Source: Mesorhizobium sp. NZP2077
GTDB lineage: Bacteria > Pseudomonadota > Alphaproteobacteria > Rhizobiales > Rhizobiaceae
DNA: 64,000 nucleotides
Direction of reading: 5' to 3'
Assembly: GCF_013170805.1 (NCBI RefSeq)
Contig: NZ_CP051293.1
Coordinates: forward strand, 372,001-436,000
Below, in pieces: positions 44,629 to 52,324 of this stretch; within the stretch, counting starts at the first letter, position 1; each line of letters starts with the position of its first letter. The notes beneath the pieces are model-generated. The model made no database searches. It was not told the DNA's origin and worked only from the letters and a program-made list of their open reading frames with translations. Made by a program: the position numbers and the translations under genes.

Positions 44629-45738
44629 ATGAACGCGATGACTGATCTTGGCCTCTATCGCCATCTCGACCAGATGGCGCCCTGGAACGACAGGCTGCAG
44701 GTACTGGAAGTGATCGGCGTCAGCGACGAGGCGCCTTACGTCAAGACCTTCACCTTCCGCTCCGACAACCAGACCTGGTTCCGCTACAAGCCGGGCCAGT
44801 TCGTGACGCTGGAACTGCCGACACCGGACGGGCCGCTGATGCGCACCTACACGCTGTCGTCCTCGCCGTCGCGGCCGTTCTCGATCGCGGTGACGGTGAA
44901 GGCGCAGGCCGGCAGCATCGGCACGCGCTGGATGTTCGATCACCTGAAGCCCGGCTCGCACGTCAAGGCCTATGGGCCGAATGGCGATTTTTCGCTGCAC
45001 AGCCATCCGGCGGCCAAATATCTGTTCATCTCGGCCGGCTCCGGCGTGACGCCGATGATGTCGATGCTGCGCTGGCTGAATGACTGCGCGCCATGGACCG
45101 ATGTCGGCTTCGTCAACTGCGCGCGGCGGGCCGAAGAGATCATCTTCCGCAAGGAGCTCGAACTGCTCGGCGGCCATATGCCGGGCCTGTCGCTCGGCTT
45201 CATGATCGAGGAGCGGTCAAGCCGCGAGGGCTGGTACGGCCATATGGGCCGCATCGACGCCATCCGGCTGCCGCTGCTGGCGCCCGATTTCCGTGAACGC
45301 GAGATCTTCTGCTGCGGTCCGGACCCCTTCATGCGCGCCGTGCGCGGCATGCTGGACGCCGCCGGCTTCGACATGACGAAATACCACCAGGAAAGCTTTG
45401 CCGCGCCCGCGGTGGAGGAAATCCCGGCGCCGTTCGCATTGCCGGCTGACGACGGTGCTGCCGTTCCGATCGAAGCCAAAACACCGATCCGCTTCGCGCT
45501 TTCGGACGTCGACGCCGAGTGCGTCGCCGGCCAGACCGTGCTGCAGACCGCGCGCTCTTCGGGCGTGCGGATCCCGGCGGCCTGCGAGTTCGGCCTGTGC
45601 GGGACCTGCAAAGTGAAGAAAGTCTCCGGCGCCGTCGAGATGAGCCACAATGGCGGCATCCTCGATCACGAGATCGACGACGGGTTCATCCTCGCCTGTT
45701 GCTCGAAGCCGTTGTCGGCACTCGAAATCGAAGCCTGA
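44629..45738 (+). CDS. gbcB: Glycine betaine demethylase reductase (FAD / 2Fe-2S)
   Basis: 369 aa. The ferredoxin-NADP reductase-like FAD domain has the RTYTLSSSPSRP motif. The NAD(P) domain has SAGSGVTPMMSMLRW and FCCGPDPFMRAV. The C-terminal plant-type ferredoxin has CEFGLCGTCKVKKVSG and a late cysteine in ILACCSKP. This hybrid order is that of GbcB and HmpX-like reductases. It passes electrons from NAD(P)H to the Rieske centre of GbcA. It starts 11 bp after the gbcA stop with GAGG as ribosome site. Confidence 0.9.
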   Translation: MNAMTDLGLYRHLDQMAPWNDRLQVLEVIGVSDEAPYVKTFTFRSDNQTWFRYKPGQFVTLELPTPDGPLMRTYTLSSSPSRPFSIAVTVKAQAGSIGTRWMFDHLKPGSHVKAYGPNGDFSLHSHPAAKYLFISAGSGVTPMMSMLRWLNDCAPWTDVGFVNCARRAEEIIFRKELELLGGHMPGLSLGFMIEERSSREGWYGHMGRIDAIRLPLLAPDFREREIFCCGPDPFMRAVRGMLDAAGFDMTKYHQESFAAPAVEEIPAPFALPADDGAAVPIEAKTPIRFALSDVDAECVAGQTVLQTARSSGVRIPAACEFGLCGTCKVKKVSGAVEMSHNGGILDHEIDDGFILACCSKPLSALEIEA

Positions 45739-45768
45739 ACGGTTCGCACTCCAGCTGATTCCCCAAAA

Positions 45769-45894
45769 ATGGCCGGCGATTTGCCGGCAACGCTTGCCTT
45801 GCCAACGAAGAACCGAGCGTTTACAGGCGTTGTCGGTGGAAGCGATCCTGCTGGGGGGGCGGGATTTGCAAAGCGGGGCAACAACGATGCGTGA
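45769..45894 (+). CDS. Candidate 41-aa peptide overlapping the pqqD-like start
   Basis: An open frame of 41 codons begins at an ATG 30 bp after the gbcB stop and ends at a TGA overlapping the first codons of the pqqD-like gene. The peptide reads MAGDLPATLALPTKNRAF, then TGVVGGSDPAGGAGF and a short basic/acidic end. Its size, Gly-rich C-terminal half and position just before a PqqD-type gene would suit a modified-peptide precursor. However, there is no clear Shine-Dalgarno (CCCCAAAA precedes ATG) and it shares the gbcB frame, so chance is quite possible. Confidence 0.25.
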   Translation: MAGDLPATLALPTKNRAFTGVVGGSDPAGGAGFAKRGNNDA

Positions 45895-46315
45895 TGGCAA
45901 CGCCTATGCGGTTGCGAGCAGGGACATCGTCTTCGAATCCTTCGATGGCGAGGCCGTGGTGCTCAACCTTGCGAACGGCAAGTATTTCGGCTTCTCCGAT
46001 TCCGGCAGCAGGGTCTGGCAGGCGCTCTCTTCCGGGGTCGATGCCCTGGCCCTGGCCGGGCTCCCCGCCGGCGGTTCGACACTCGGCGCGGCTGAACTCG
46101 AACATTTCATCTCGCAATTGCTTGAACTAGGGTTGCTGGTGCGCTCGGAAGCGGCGGCGCAACCGCTGCCAGGCGATTCGGCTGCCGAGCTTGCCGCCAC
46201 GATCGAACCGCTCAAGGTGAGCATTCACGACGACCTCGCCGACCTGATCATCGTGGATCCCATCCACGAGGTCGAGGAACCCCTCGGCTGGCCAGCGGTC
46301 AGGCAGGCATCCTGA
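45887..46315 (+). CDS. PqqD family peptide-recognition protein
   Basis: 142 aa from the ATG at 45887, after GGGGCAACAACG; an earlier in-frame start would overlap gbcB by about 90 bp and was rejected. The PqqD-type winged-helix domain covers about residues 8-85 (FDGEAVVLNLANGKYFGFSD, then a Leu-rich helix). PqqD proteins bind leader peptides of ribosomal precursor peptides and present them to a modifying enzyme. A tail of about 55 residues is rich in acidic residues. It is the first clear gene of a cassette with an HPr-kinase-like protein, glycosyltransferases and a nucleotidyltransferase. Confidence 0.75.
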   Translation: MRDGNAYAVASRDIVFESFDGEAVVLNLANGKYFGFSDSGSRVWQALSSGVDALALAGLPAGGSTLGAAELEHFISQLLELGLLVRSEAAAQPLPGDSAAELAATIEPLKVSIHDDLADLIIVDPIHEVEEPLGWPAVRQAS

Positions 46316-46349
46316 CGAGCCGCTTGTGTAGGGGATAGAAGGGCGCAGG

Positions 46350-47393
46350 ATGCCGCGCGTCACGCTCGAAACCTTGCCGGATTACGCCCGGTATCTCATC
46401 ACCGCCGCTGAAGCCACACTTTATCCGGCCACGCGGACGGTCCGCCTGCCCCGCCTGGAGCTGACCGCGCATGTCGGTCCCGGAGTGCTTGCCGATGCGC
46501 TTGGCCACGCCTTCGTGGAGGCCGCGCATGATGATGCGGAACCGTCGGCGTGCCGCATCTTCATCACTCACCCTGGAATCGAGGGCATCCCTGAGCCGGC
46601 GCGTTGGAGCGACGCGCATTTCACCGAATACGGCTTTGCCGAACGGCTCGCCGAAGCCGGGCTGCGTGGCCACTATTTTCACGATCTGGATTTCTGGCAG
46701 GTCTATGATCCGCATCGCCGCGTTGGTGTGCAGTTGATGGCCTCGGCCGATGCCTTTCCGCCCTGGGAGCCGGCAGCTCCGCTGCGGGCCTTCCTGCACT
46801 GGGACTATGCAGCGCGCGGCATGCGGCTGACCCATGCCGGCACGCTGGGTTCCAATGGCAAGGGCGTGCTGTTGGCCGGTGCGGGCGGCGCCGGCAAATC
46901 CGGCACCGTCGCCGCCGGTCTGCTCAACGGGCTGGACAGCGTCGGCGATGACTATGTACTGATCGATCTCGGCGGCGGCGTGACCGCGCGGCCGCTGTTT
47001 TCCACGCTGAAGCAGGACCCGCAAGGTTTCGCGCGGCTGGGCCTGAAGCAGCGGCTGAGGATCGAGAGCCCCTTGAACTGGCAGGGCAAGCACATTTTTC
47101 ACATTGCCGACATCGCGCCACGGCCGGTGCCGGCAGCACTGGACATCATTGCGCTGGTGGTGCCACATATCGGCGGTGGCGAGACGAGTTCGATCGTGCC
47201 GGTGTCGCGTCGAGACGCCATGATAGCACTGGCACCGTCGGGCATCATGCAGATGCCGGGGGAACGTGAAAGCGGCTTCCGCTTCTTCGGCGATCTCACC
47301 CGCCTGCTGCCAAGCTACCGTCTGTCCCTGGGAACGCATCCCGAGGAGATTGCCGGCACTGTTGCGGATTTTCTAACACGGGTTGCTTCGTGA
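46350..47393 (+). CDS. HPr kinase-like P-loop protein (putative serine/peptide kinase)
   Basis: 347 aa. The N-terminal half (1-150) has no recognised domain. The second half is an HPr-kinase-like P-loop domain: THAGTLGSNGKGVLLAGAG leads into the Walker A GAGGAGKS at 177-184, and VGDDYVLIDLGGGV follows with the acidic pair. It is much larger than the regulatory HprK at 62.1 kb and is not in a PTS context. Related kinases beside PqqD proteins phosphorylate a serine of a lasso-peptide precursor (as in paeninodin). Phosphorylation of a peptide or sugar here is inference. Its stop overlaps the GTG of the next gene. Confidence 0.72.
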   Translation: MPRVTLETLPDYARYLITAAEATLYPATRTVRLPRLELTAHVGPGVLADALGHAFVEAAHDDAEPSACRIFITHPGIEGIPEPARWSDAHFTEYGFAERLAEAGLRGHYFHDLDFWQVYDPHRRVGVQLMASADAFPPWEPAAPLRAFLHWDYAARGMRLTHAGTLGSNGKGVLLAGAGGAGKSGTVAAGLLNGLDSVGDDYVLIDLGGGVTARPLFSTLKQDPQGFARLGLKQRLRIESPLNWQGKHIFHIADIAPRPVPAALDIIALVVPHIGGGETSSIVPVSRRDAMIALAPSGIMQMPGERESGFRFFGDLTRLLPSYRLSLGTHPEEIAGTVADFLTRVAS

Positions 47394-48142
47394 AGTTGAG
47401 CGTCATCATGCCCGTCTACAACCGCGAACGCTATGTCGTTCCGGCCTTGCGCTCCCTGCTGCGGCAGCGCGATGCCGCCGATCTCGACATCATCGTCGTC
47501 GACGACGGCTCGACCGACGGTTCGGCGGAGGCGGTGCGTTCGATGATGGTCGAGAGCCCCTGCATCCGCCTGTTCCGGCAAGAGAATATGGGCGTCGCCA
47601 GGACACGTAATGCCGGGTTGAGACAGCTGCCCGCCGACGCCGAATTCGTTTCGTTCCTGGATTCGGACGACATCTCACTGGCGGGGCGCTTCAAAACCGA
47701 TCTTGCGCGTTTCGGCGCGAGTCCCGGCTTGGAGTTAACCTATTCGCTGATGACATTGGCTGACCGGATTGACGATGAGAGACTGGAGCCCGCGGTCGAC
47801 AGCCGCACCGTGACCCTTCGGGGAATTTCGCTGAGCACCGCCCTGTTCCGCAGGAGTCTTGTCGAGCGCACGGGCCAATTCGACGAGGAGTTCGAGCAGT
47901 CCGAGGACACCGACTATCTGCTGCGGGTTTTCGAAACGGGTCCGAACTACGAATTGCTGGACACCGTCGCGATCTATTATCGGCGCCACGCCGGGAATGT
48001 CACCCGGGAGCACAGCGGCAGGGTCCGCAACCATCTGCGCGCAATCCACAAGTCGATGCGACGGCGCAAGGCCGACCCTTCGCTGCGTGAGGTTCCCGGT
48101 ATCTTCGAGCTGAAGAGCCCACTCAACGATTGGCAGATGTGA
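47390..48142 (+). CDS. Family 2 glycosyltransferase A
   Basis: 250 aa from a GTG that overlaps the kinase stop (GTGA). The GT-A fold is shown by KLSVIMPVYNRERYVVPALR, DIIVVDDGSTDGSAEA and FLDSDDISLAGRF, the last with the metal-binding DxD-like SDD. It is a near-duplicate of the next gene. It should transfer a sugar from a nucleotide-sugar donor to an unknown acceptor. No membrane helix is seen. Confidence 0.85.
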   Translation: MKLSVIMPVYNRERYVVPALRSLLRQRDAADLDIIVVDDGSTDGSAEAVRSMMVESPCIRLFRQENMGVARTRNAGLRQLPADAEFVSFLDSDDISLAGRFKTDLARFGASPGLELTYSLMTLADRIDDERLEPAVDSRTVTLRGISLSTALFRRSLVERTGQFDEEFEQSEDTDYLLRVFETGPNYELLDTVAIYYRRHAGNVTREHSGRVRNHLRAIHKSMRRRKADPSLREVPGIFELKSPLNDWQM

Positions 48143-48175
48143 TGCCGCAGATTTGAAACGGTCGTGGAGCAACCG

Positions 48176-48928
48176 ATGAGGCTGAGCGTGATCATGCCCG
48201 TCCACAATCGTGAGGCCCTTGTCGGCCCGGCCCTGCGTTCGCTGCTCAGGCAGCGCGACGCCGCCGACCTCGACATCATCGTCATCGATGATGGCTCGAC
48301 CGATGGATCGGCGGAAGCGGTGCGCTCGATGATGGTGCAGAGCCCCTGCATCCGCCTGGTGCAACAACCCAATATGGGCGTAACCCGGACGCGCAACACC
48401 GGGCTCGGACTGCTCGAGCCGGAGACCGACCTTGTCTCCTTTCTCGATTCGGACGACATTTCGCCGGTCGGGCGCTTTGCGACCGATATCGAGCTCTTCC
48501 GCAACGACCCAGATCTGGATCTCACCTATTCAAGGATGATGCTGGTCGACAAGATCGATGACGAGCGCCTGGAGCCCGCCGCTGACAGCCGCAGCATCAC
48601 GGTTCGCGGCATCCATTTGTCGGCAGCGATCTTCACGCGCCGGCTTGTCGAGCGTGTCGGTGTATTCGATGAAGCCTTCCATCAGGCGGAGGACACCGAC
48701 TACCTGTTGCGCACCTTCGAAAGCGGACCAAGATATGTCACGCCGGAGACCGTGGCCCTCTACTACAGACGCCATCCCGGCAACATGACCCGACAAACCG
48801 ACGTCCAGTCCCGTGAATTCATGCGCGCCATTTACAAGTCGATGATCCGCCGCAAGGCAGACCCGACCCTGCGGCGGATCGAAGGCATCTTCGAACTCAA
48901 GGATCTCGAAGACTGGCAGTTCATGTGA
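48176..48928 (+). CDS. Family 2 glycosyltransferase B (tandem duplicate)
   Basis: 250 aa from the ATG at 48176, with GGAG 4-8 bases upstream; a GTG at 48164 is less likely. The motifs mirror the previous gene: RLSVIMPVHNREALVGPALR, DIIVIDDGSTDGSAEAVR and SFLDSDDISPVGRF. Equal length and near-identical blocks show a tandem duplication followed by divergence in the acceptor-side C-terminal half. The stop overlaps the next start. Confidence 0.85.
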   Translation: MRLSVIMPVHNREALVGPALRSLLRQRDAADLDIIVIDDGSTDGSAEAVRSMMVQSPCIRLVQQPNMGVTRTRNTGLGLLEPETDLVSFLDSDDISPVGRFATDIELFRNDPDLDLTYSRMMLVDKIDDERLEPAADSRSITVRGIHLSAAIFTRRLVERVGVFDEAFHQAEDTDYLLRTFESGPRYVTPETVALYYRRHPGNMTRQTDVQSREFMRAIYKSMIRRKADPTLRRIEGIFELKDLEDWQFM

Positions 48929-49605
48929 TGAGCGGATACGGCGTCGTCATCCCGGCCTTCAACGCCAGCGGCACCATCGCCGAGACGCTGCTATCGGTCG
49001 CGGCGCAGACGGTGCGGCCTGAACTGGTGGTGATCGTCGACGATGGTTCAACCGACGATCTGTCTTCAGCGATCGGCGGAACGGACCTGCCGGTGCAGCT
49101 GCTGCGCCAGGCAAATGCCGGGCCTGGCAGCGCCACGACCAGGGGCATCGCCGCGCTGTCGACGCCGCTCATCGCGACGCTCGATGCGGACGACCTTTGG
49201 CTGCCGGACAAGATCGAGAAACAGCTCGCGCATCTCGACAGATGTCCCGCGACAGCTGGGGTTTTCTGTCGCTGGCGGAATTTCCGCAACGACCGGCCCG
49301 ACGCGCCCGAGGCGAAGGCCGTGCCCGGCTGGTCGCGGACCACCATGATGATCCGCCGCGAGGTCGCTGGGACGGTTGGACCCATCGTCGATCCGCCGGG
49401 CGGCCGGGGCGAAATGATCGACTGGATCGCCCGGGCGCGCGAGGCGGGCCTTGCCCTCGACATGCTGGACGAGGTGCTGGCGCTGCGCCGCATCCGGCCA
49501 GGCAGCCTGTCCTACGGCCGTGATGCGGCCCGCGACCGCGGCTATCTCGAAGTGGCGCGGCTGGCCATGCTGCGGCGGGCGCGCAACAAGGCCGGCCCGG
49601 GCTGA
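48928..49605 (+). CDS. Family 2 glycosyltransferase C
   Basis: 225 aa from the ATG at 48928; a GTG at 48925 is also possible. Features: GVVIPAFNASGTIAETLLSV, VVIVDDGSTDDLSSAIGG, NAGPGSATTRGIAALSTP and TLDADDLWLPDKIEKQL. It is shorter and more distant from the two tandem copies, and its acceptor-side part differs strongly. Its stop overlaps the ATG of the nucleotidyltransferase gene, so five cassette genes are linked by overlaps or short gaps. Confidence 0.83.
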   Translation: MSGYGVVIPAFNASGTIAETLLSVAAQTVRPELVVIVDDGSTDDLSSAIGGTDLPVQLLRQANAGPGSATTRGIAALSTPLIATLDADDLWLPDKIEKQLAHLDRCPATAGVFCRWRNFRNDRPDAPEAKAVPGWSRTTMMIRREVAGTVGPIVDPPGGRGEMIDWIARAREAGLALDMLDEVLALRRIRPGSLSYGRDAARDRGYLEVARLAMLRRARNKAGPG

Positions 49606-51086
49606 TGGCTGATATTCGCCGCGTCACCCGCCGCTTCCCGGACTATGGCTGGTCATGGCCGACGGGTGGGCTCGACCGGTTGCTTAAGGCCGCGCTTCTT
49701 CCCGACGAGGACGCCGCCGCCGCTTGCGCAGGCCGCTGGCTGGACGAGAATGATATCGACCACGTCTCGTTCCGCGAGCACCGGCTGCTGGCCGCGATCT
49801 CCGACAGGTTCGGCAGGAAGCTCGCCGGCCATTCGGCTTATCCGCGCCTCGTCGGCCTGCAGAAGATGTTGTGGACCAAATCGCGCATGGCGATGCGCGA
49901 AGCCGAACCGGCGCTGAAGACGATGACCGATGCCGGATGCCAGGTGATGCTGATCAAGGGCGCCAGCCGCATCGCCTTGAACGCCTCGGCACAGCGTGGC
50001 CGGGTGGCGCACGACATCGACATATTGGTGCGGCCGCAGGACATGCAAACGGCCTTCGACGTGCTGCGCGACGGCGACTGGCAGATCGCCTCCGGCGTCA
50101 GCCCGCAATATCTGCGGACGAGACTGGCGTCGCTGCGCTCGATGAATTTCTTCAAGGGCAATCTTGGCGACATCGACCTGCACCAGCTCGGCTATGACGG
50201 TTCGCAGCGCAGCGAGGAAGACGACCTGGCCATCTGGCAACGAGCTGATCCCGCCGAATTCAGCGGCGTCGGCGTGCTGGTGCCGTCGCCCGCCGACCGC
50301 ATCGCGCTTGCCATCGCTCATGGCGGGCTCGACGCCCACACGCACAGCGACTGGCTGGTCGATTGCGCGGTGGCTATGCGCGGCGGCGATGTCGACTGGG
50401 ATGTTTTCCTCAATGTTGTCGCCAGGCGCGGCCTTGCCGTCGCCGTGGCGGTGGCGCTCTCCTACCTGGCGCTTGAAATAGGCGTGGCGGTGCCGAGCGG
50501 AGTGCTGTCGCGTGTGCTTGACATGGCCGACCGTACCGGCTTGTCACGCTGGTCGGCGGTGCTGCAGGCCAAGCCGCGGACCGATTTCGGCAGGCTGGTC
50601 TGGCTGTCACGCGGCCTCGCCAAGCAGTTGCGGCTGAGGCGCAAGAGCGGCCGAATGCGGCAGGAACCCGCAGCCAAGGCCTGGCGTGGCAGAAGAGCCC
50701 GCAGCGCGCCGTCGGAAACGGCGCAGCCACCCGTGTTCTCGCAGGCCATACCTTGTCCGCGGACGGCGGGGGAGATGATGCTGGACATCATGGTCAGGAT
50801 CAGTGTTCCACCGGTCCGCCGCCGCATCGAAATGGAGATCAATGCCGACGACGACCATATTGCGCGCCTGCGCGCCATGGCCATCAGCCGGTCCGGCGGC
50901 GAACGGGTGCTGCATTTTCGCGGCAAGGTGACGCTTGACGGGCAAAGGTATTCCGTCACGCTGGAGGCGCGACCCTCCCGGCAATTTCGCCAATGGGACG
51001 ATGATGCGACGGTGGCCGCCTATGGCGCACTGCCGTTCCATCTGATCTCGGCGACATTCTCGCCAATTAGGGTCAGGACCTATTAA
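49605..51086 (+). CDS. NTP_transf_5-type nucleotidyltransferase family protein, C-terminus altered by an IS
   Basis: 493 aa. The N-terminal nucleotidyltransferase domain contains MLIKGASRIAL and RVAHDIDILVRPQDM, with K118-G119 and the metal pair D137/D139 of the minimal fold. The middle holds helical segments. The C-terminal 120 residues form a separate basic-to-beta region (VTLDGQRYSVTLEARPSRQF). The last codons VRTY and the stop come from the left end of the IS5-family element that begins at 51070. Without the element (TA duplication removed) the frame would read SPIS and stop, so only the final residues changed. Proteins of this type accompany PqqD and HPrK-like genes in peptide and sugar clusters; the substrate is unknown. 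Confidence 0.8.
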   Translation: MADIRRVTRRFPDYGWSWPTGGLDRLLKAALLPDEDAAAACAGRWLDENDIDHVSFREHRLLAAISDRFGRKLAGHSAYPRLVGLQKMLWTKSRMAMREAEPALKTMTDAGCQVMLIKGASRIALNASAQRGRVAHDIDILVRPQDMQTAFDVLRDGDWQIASGVSPQYLRTRLASLRSMNFFKGNLGDIDLHQLGYDGSQRSEEDDLAIWQRADPAEFSGVGVLVPSPADRIALAIAHGGLDAHTHSDWLVDCAVAMRGGDVDWDVFLNVVARRGLAVAVAVALSYLALEIGVAVPSGVLSRVLDMADRTGLSRWSAVLQAKPRTDFGRLVWLSRGLAKQLRLRRKSGRMRQEPAAKAWRGRRARSAPSETAQPPVFSQAIPCPRTAGEMMLDIMVRISVPPVRRRIEMEINADDDHIARLRAMAISRSGGERVLHFRGKVTLDGQRYSVTLEARPSRQFRQWDDDATVAAYGALPFHLISATFSPIRVRTY

Positions 51087-51904
51087 TTTGTTGAATTGAT
51101 TTCTGTTGGGTGATTCAAGGTGGCAGGAGGTGCCGCCTTGAGTGATTTGCTGATGTTGACCCCGGAGCAGATGCGCCGGATCGAGCCCTATTTTCCTTTG
51201 TCGCATGGTGTGCCGCGTGTAGATGACCGCCGGGTGCTGAGCGGCATCCTGTTCGTGATCCGCAATGGCCTTCGCTGGCGAGATGTCCCTTCTGACTACG
51301 GTCCGCACAAGACCATCTACAACCGCTTCATCCGCTGGAGTCGGCTGGGTGTGTTCAATCGCATCCTGGCGGAACTGGCCGCGCAGGGCGGCGAAACGGA
51401 CAATCTGATGATCGATGCCACCCATCTCAAAGCGCATCGCACTGCCGCCAGCCTCCTTAAAAAGGGGCTCTATCCCGATGTATCGGACGCAGCCGAGGTG
51501 GACTGACCACCAAGCTGCAAGTGGTCTGTGACGGCAAGGGACGCCCGCGGCTGCTGCATCTGAGCGAAGGGCAGGCCAATGATCACAAGACTGCTGCGGC
51601 AGTGATCGAGGATTTGCCCGCCGCCAACGCCCTGCTGGCCGATCGGGCCTACAGTTCAGCGGCCTTCCGTCAGGCGCTCGTCGAGCGCGGTATCACGCCA
51701 TGCATCCCGCCCCATGCCAAGCATCGTATTCAGCACAGCTACGATCCTGTCCTATACCGACAACGCCACAGGATCGAGAACATGTTCGCACGCCTCAAAG
51801 ACTGGCGACGCATCCACACCAGGTACGACCGATGTGCTCACACTTTCCTGTCGGCGATCGCCTTCGCTGCAGCCTTCATCTTCTGGATCAATGAGTCCTG
51901 ACCC
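51070..51904 (+). mobile_element. IS5-family insertion sequence (IS427-like group), 835 bp
   Basis: Terminal inverted repeats: left GGGTCAGGACCTATT at 51070, right end AATGAGTCCTGACCC ending at 51904; the outer 10 bases match exactly as inverse repeats. A TA dinucleotide flanks both ends, and the longer flanks TTAG and CTAG fit the YTAR target preferred by IS5 relatives. It encodes one transposase through two frames. It lies in the last codon of the nucleotidyltransferase gene. Confidence 0.9.
51138..51901 (+). CDS. IS5-family transposase, made by -1 frameshift
   Basis: The first frame (51138-51506) starts at a TTG with GGAGG 7 bases upstream (a GTG at 51120 is possible). It carries the DUF4096-like head LTPEQMRRIEPYFP, GLRWRDVPSDYGPHKTIYNR and the first catalytic Asp in MIDATHLKAHRTA. 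At the slippery run AAAAAGGGG (51459-51467) a -1 shift joins it to the second frame, giving KKGALSRCIGRSRGGLTTKL. The second frame continues with LADRAYSSAAFR (second Asp) and NMFARLKDWRRIHTRYDR (Glu region), ending at 51901. Both halves are intact, so the element is probably active. Confidence 0.88.
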
Positions 51905-52324
51905 TAGCTGAAGCCGAAGCCCAAAGCAGGGCCGATCCATCATGTGGCTGTCCGGAGAAATCCCGGTTTGGGAAAATGGCCGGCGGGATGCGCATCGCCA
52001 TCACCCCGGTGGACGCCGCTTGCAAAGAAACGGAGCCTTCGCGGTGCTGCCCTGCTTCGAGTATCGCCCAGCCCGTCGCAATCTTTTCGAAGACGGACTG
52101 AGATCTTGACGCAGTGCCGACGAGCATCCGCTGAACCACGCAGACAGGAATGGCGTGATTAACTGCACTTTAGGCAATCCCGGCTAGTTTTCGACATCAG
52201 TAGAAGTGGCTTTCGGGGAGCAGCCGGTGATCGATGTCAGCACTGCCGCAGAGGCAGGCGCAGCCGTGCTCCCGCCCATGACTTCGTCGTTCTGCGTAAA
52301 AGTGATCTTTGTTGGAGCGGTCCG
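51905..52324. other. Gap after the IS; only weak small-ORF evidence
   Basis: 420 bp without a convincing gene. On the plus strand a 40-codon frame from a GTG at 52206 (VAFGEQPVIDVSTAAEAG and on) ends in a TGA that overlaps the ATG of the following membrane-protein gene. That could be a coupled leader peptide or chance. No terminator, tRNA or clear promoter was identified. The composition is slightly less GC-rich than its neighbours. Confidence 0.3.

Noticed and set aside
45887..51086. Lasso-peptide biosynthesis cluster
   Set aside because: PqqD and HPrK-like genes are present, but there is no Asn-synthetase-like cyclase, no transglutaminase-like protease and no clear lasso precursor, so the name would overreach.
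51138..51901. Transposase as a pseudogene because of the frame change
   Set aside because: The change is at a slippery A/G run where IS5 relatives use programmed -1 frameshifting, and both halves are intact.
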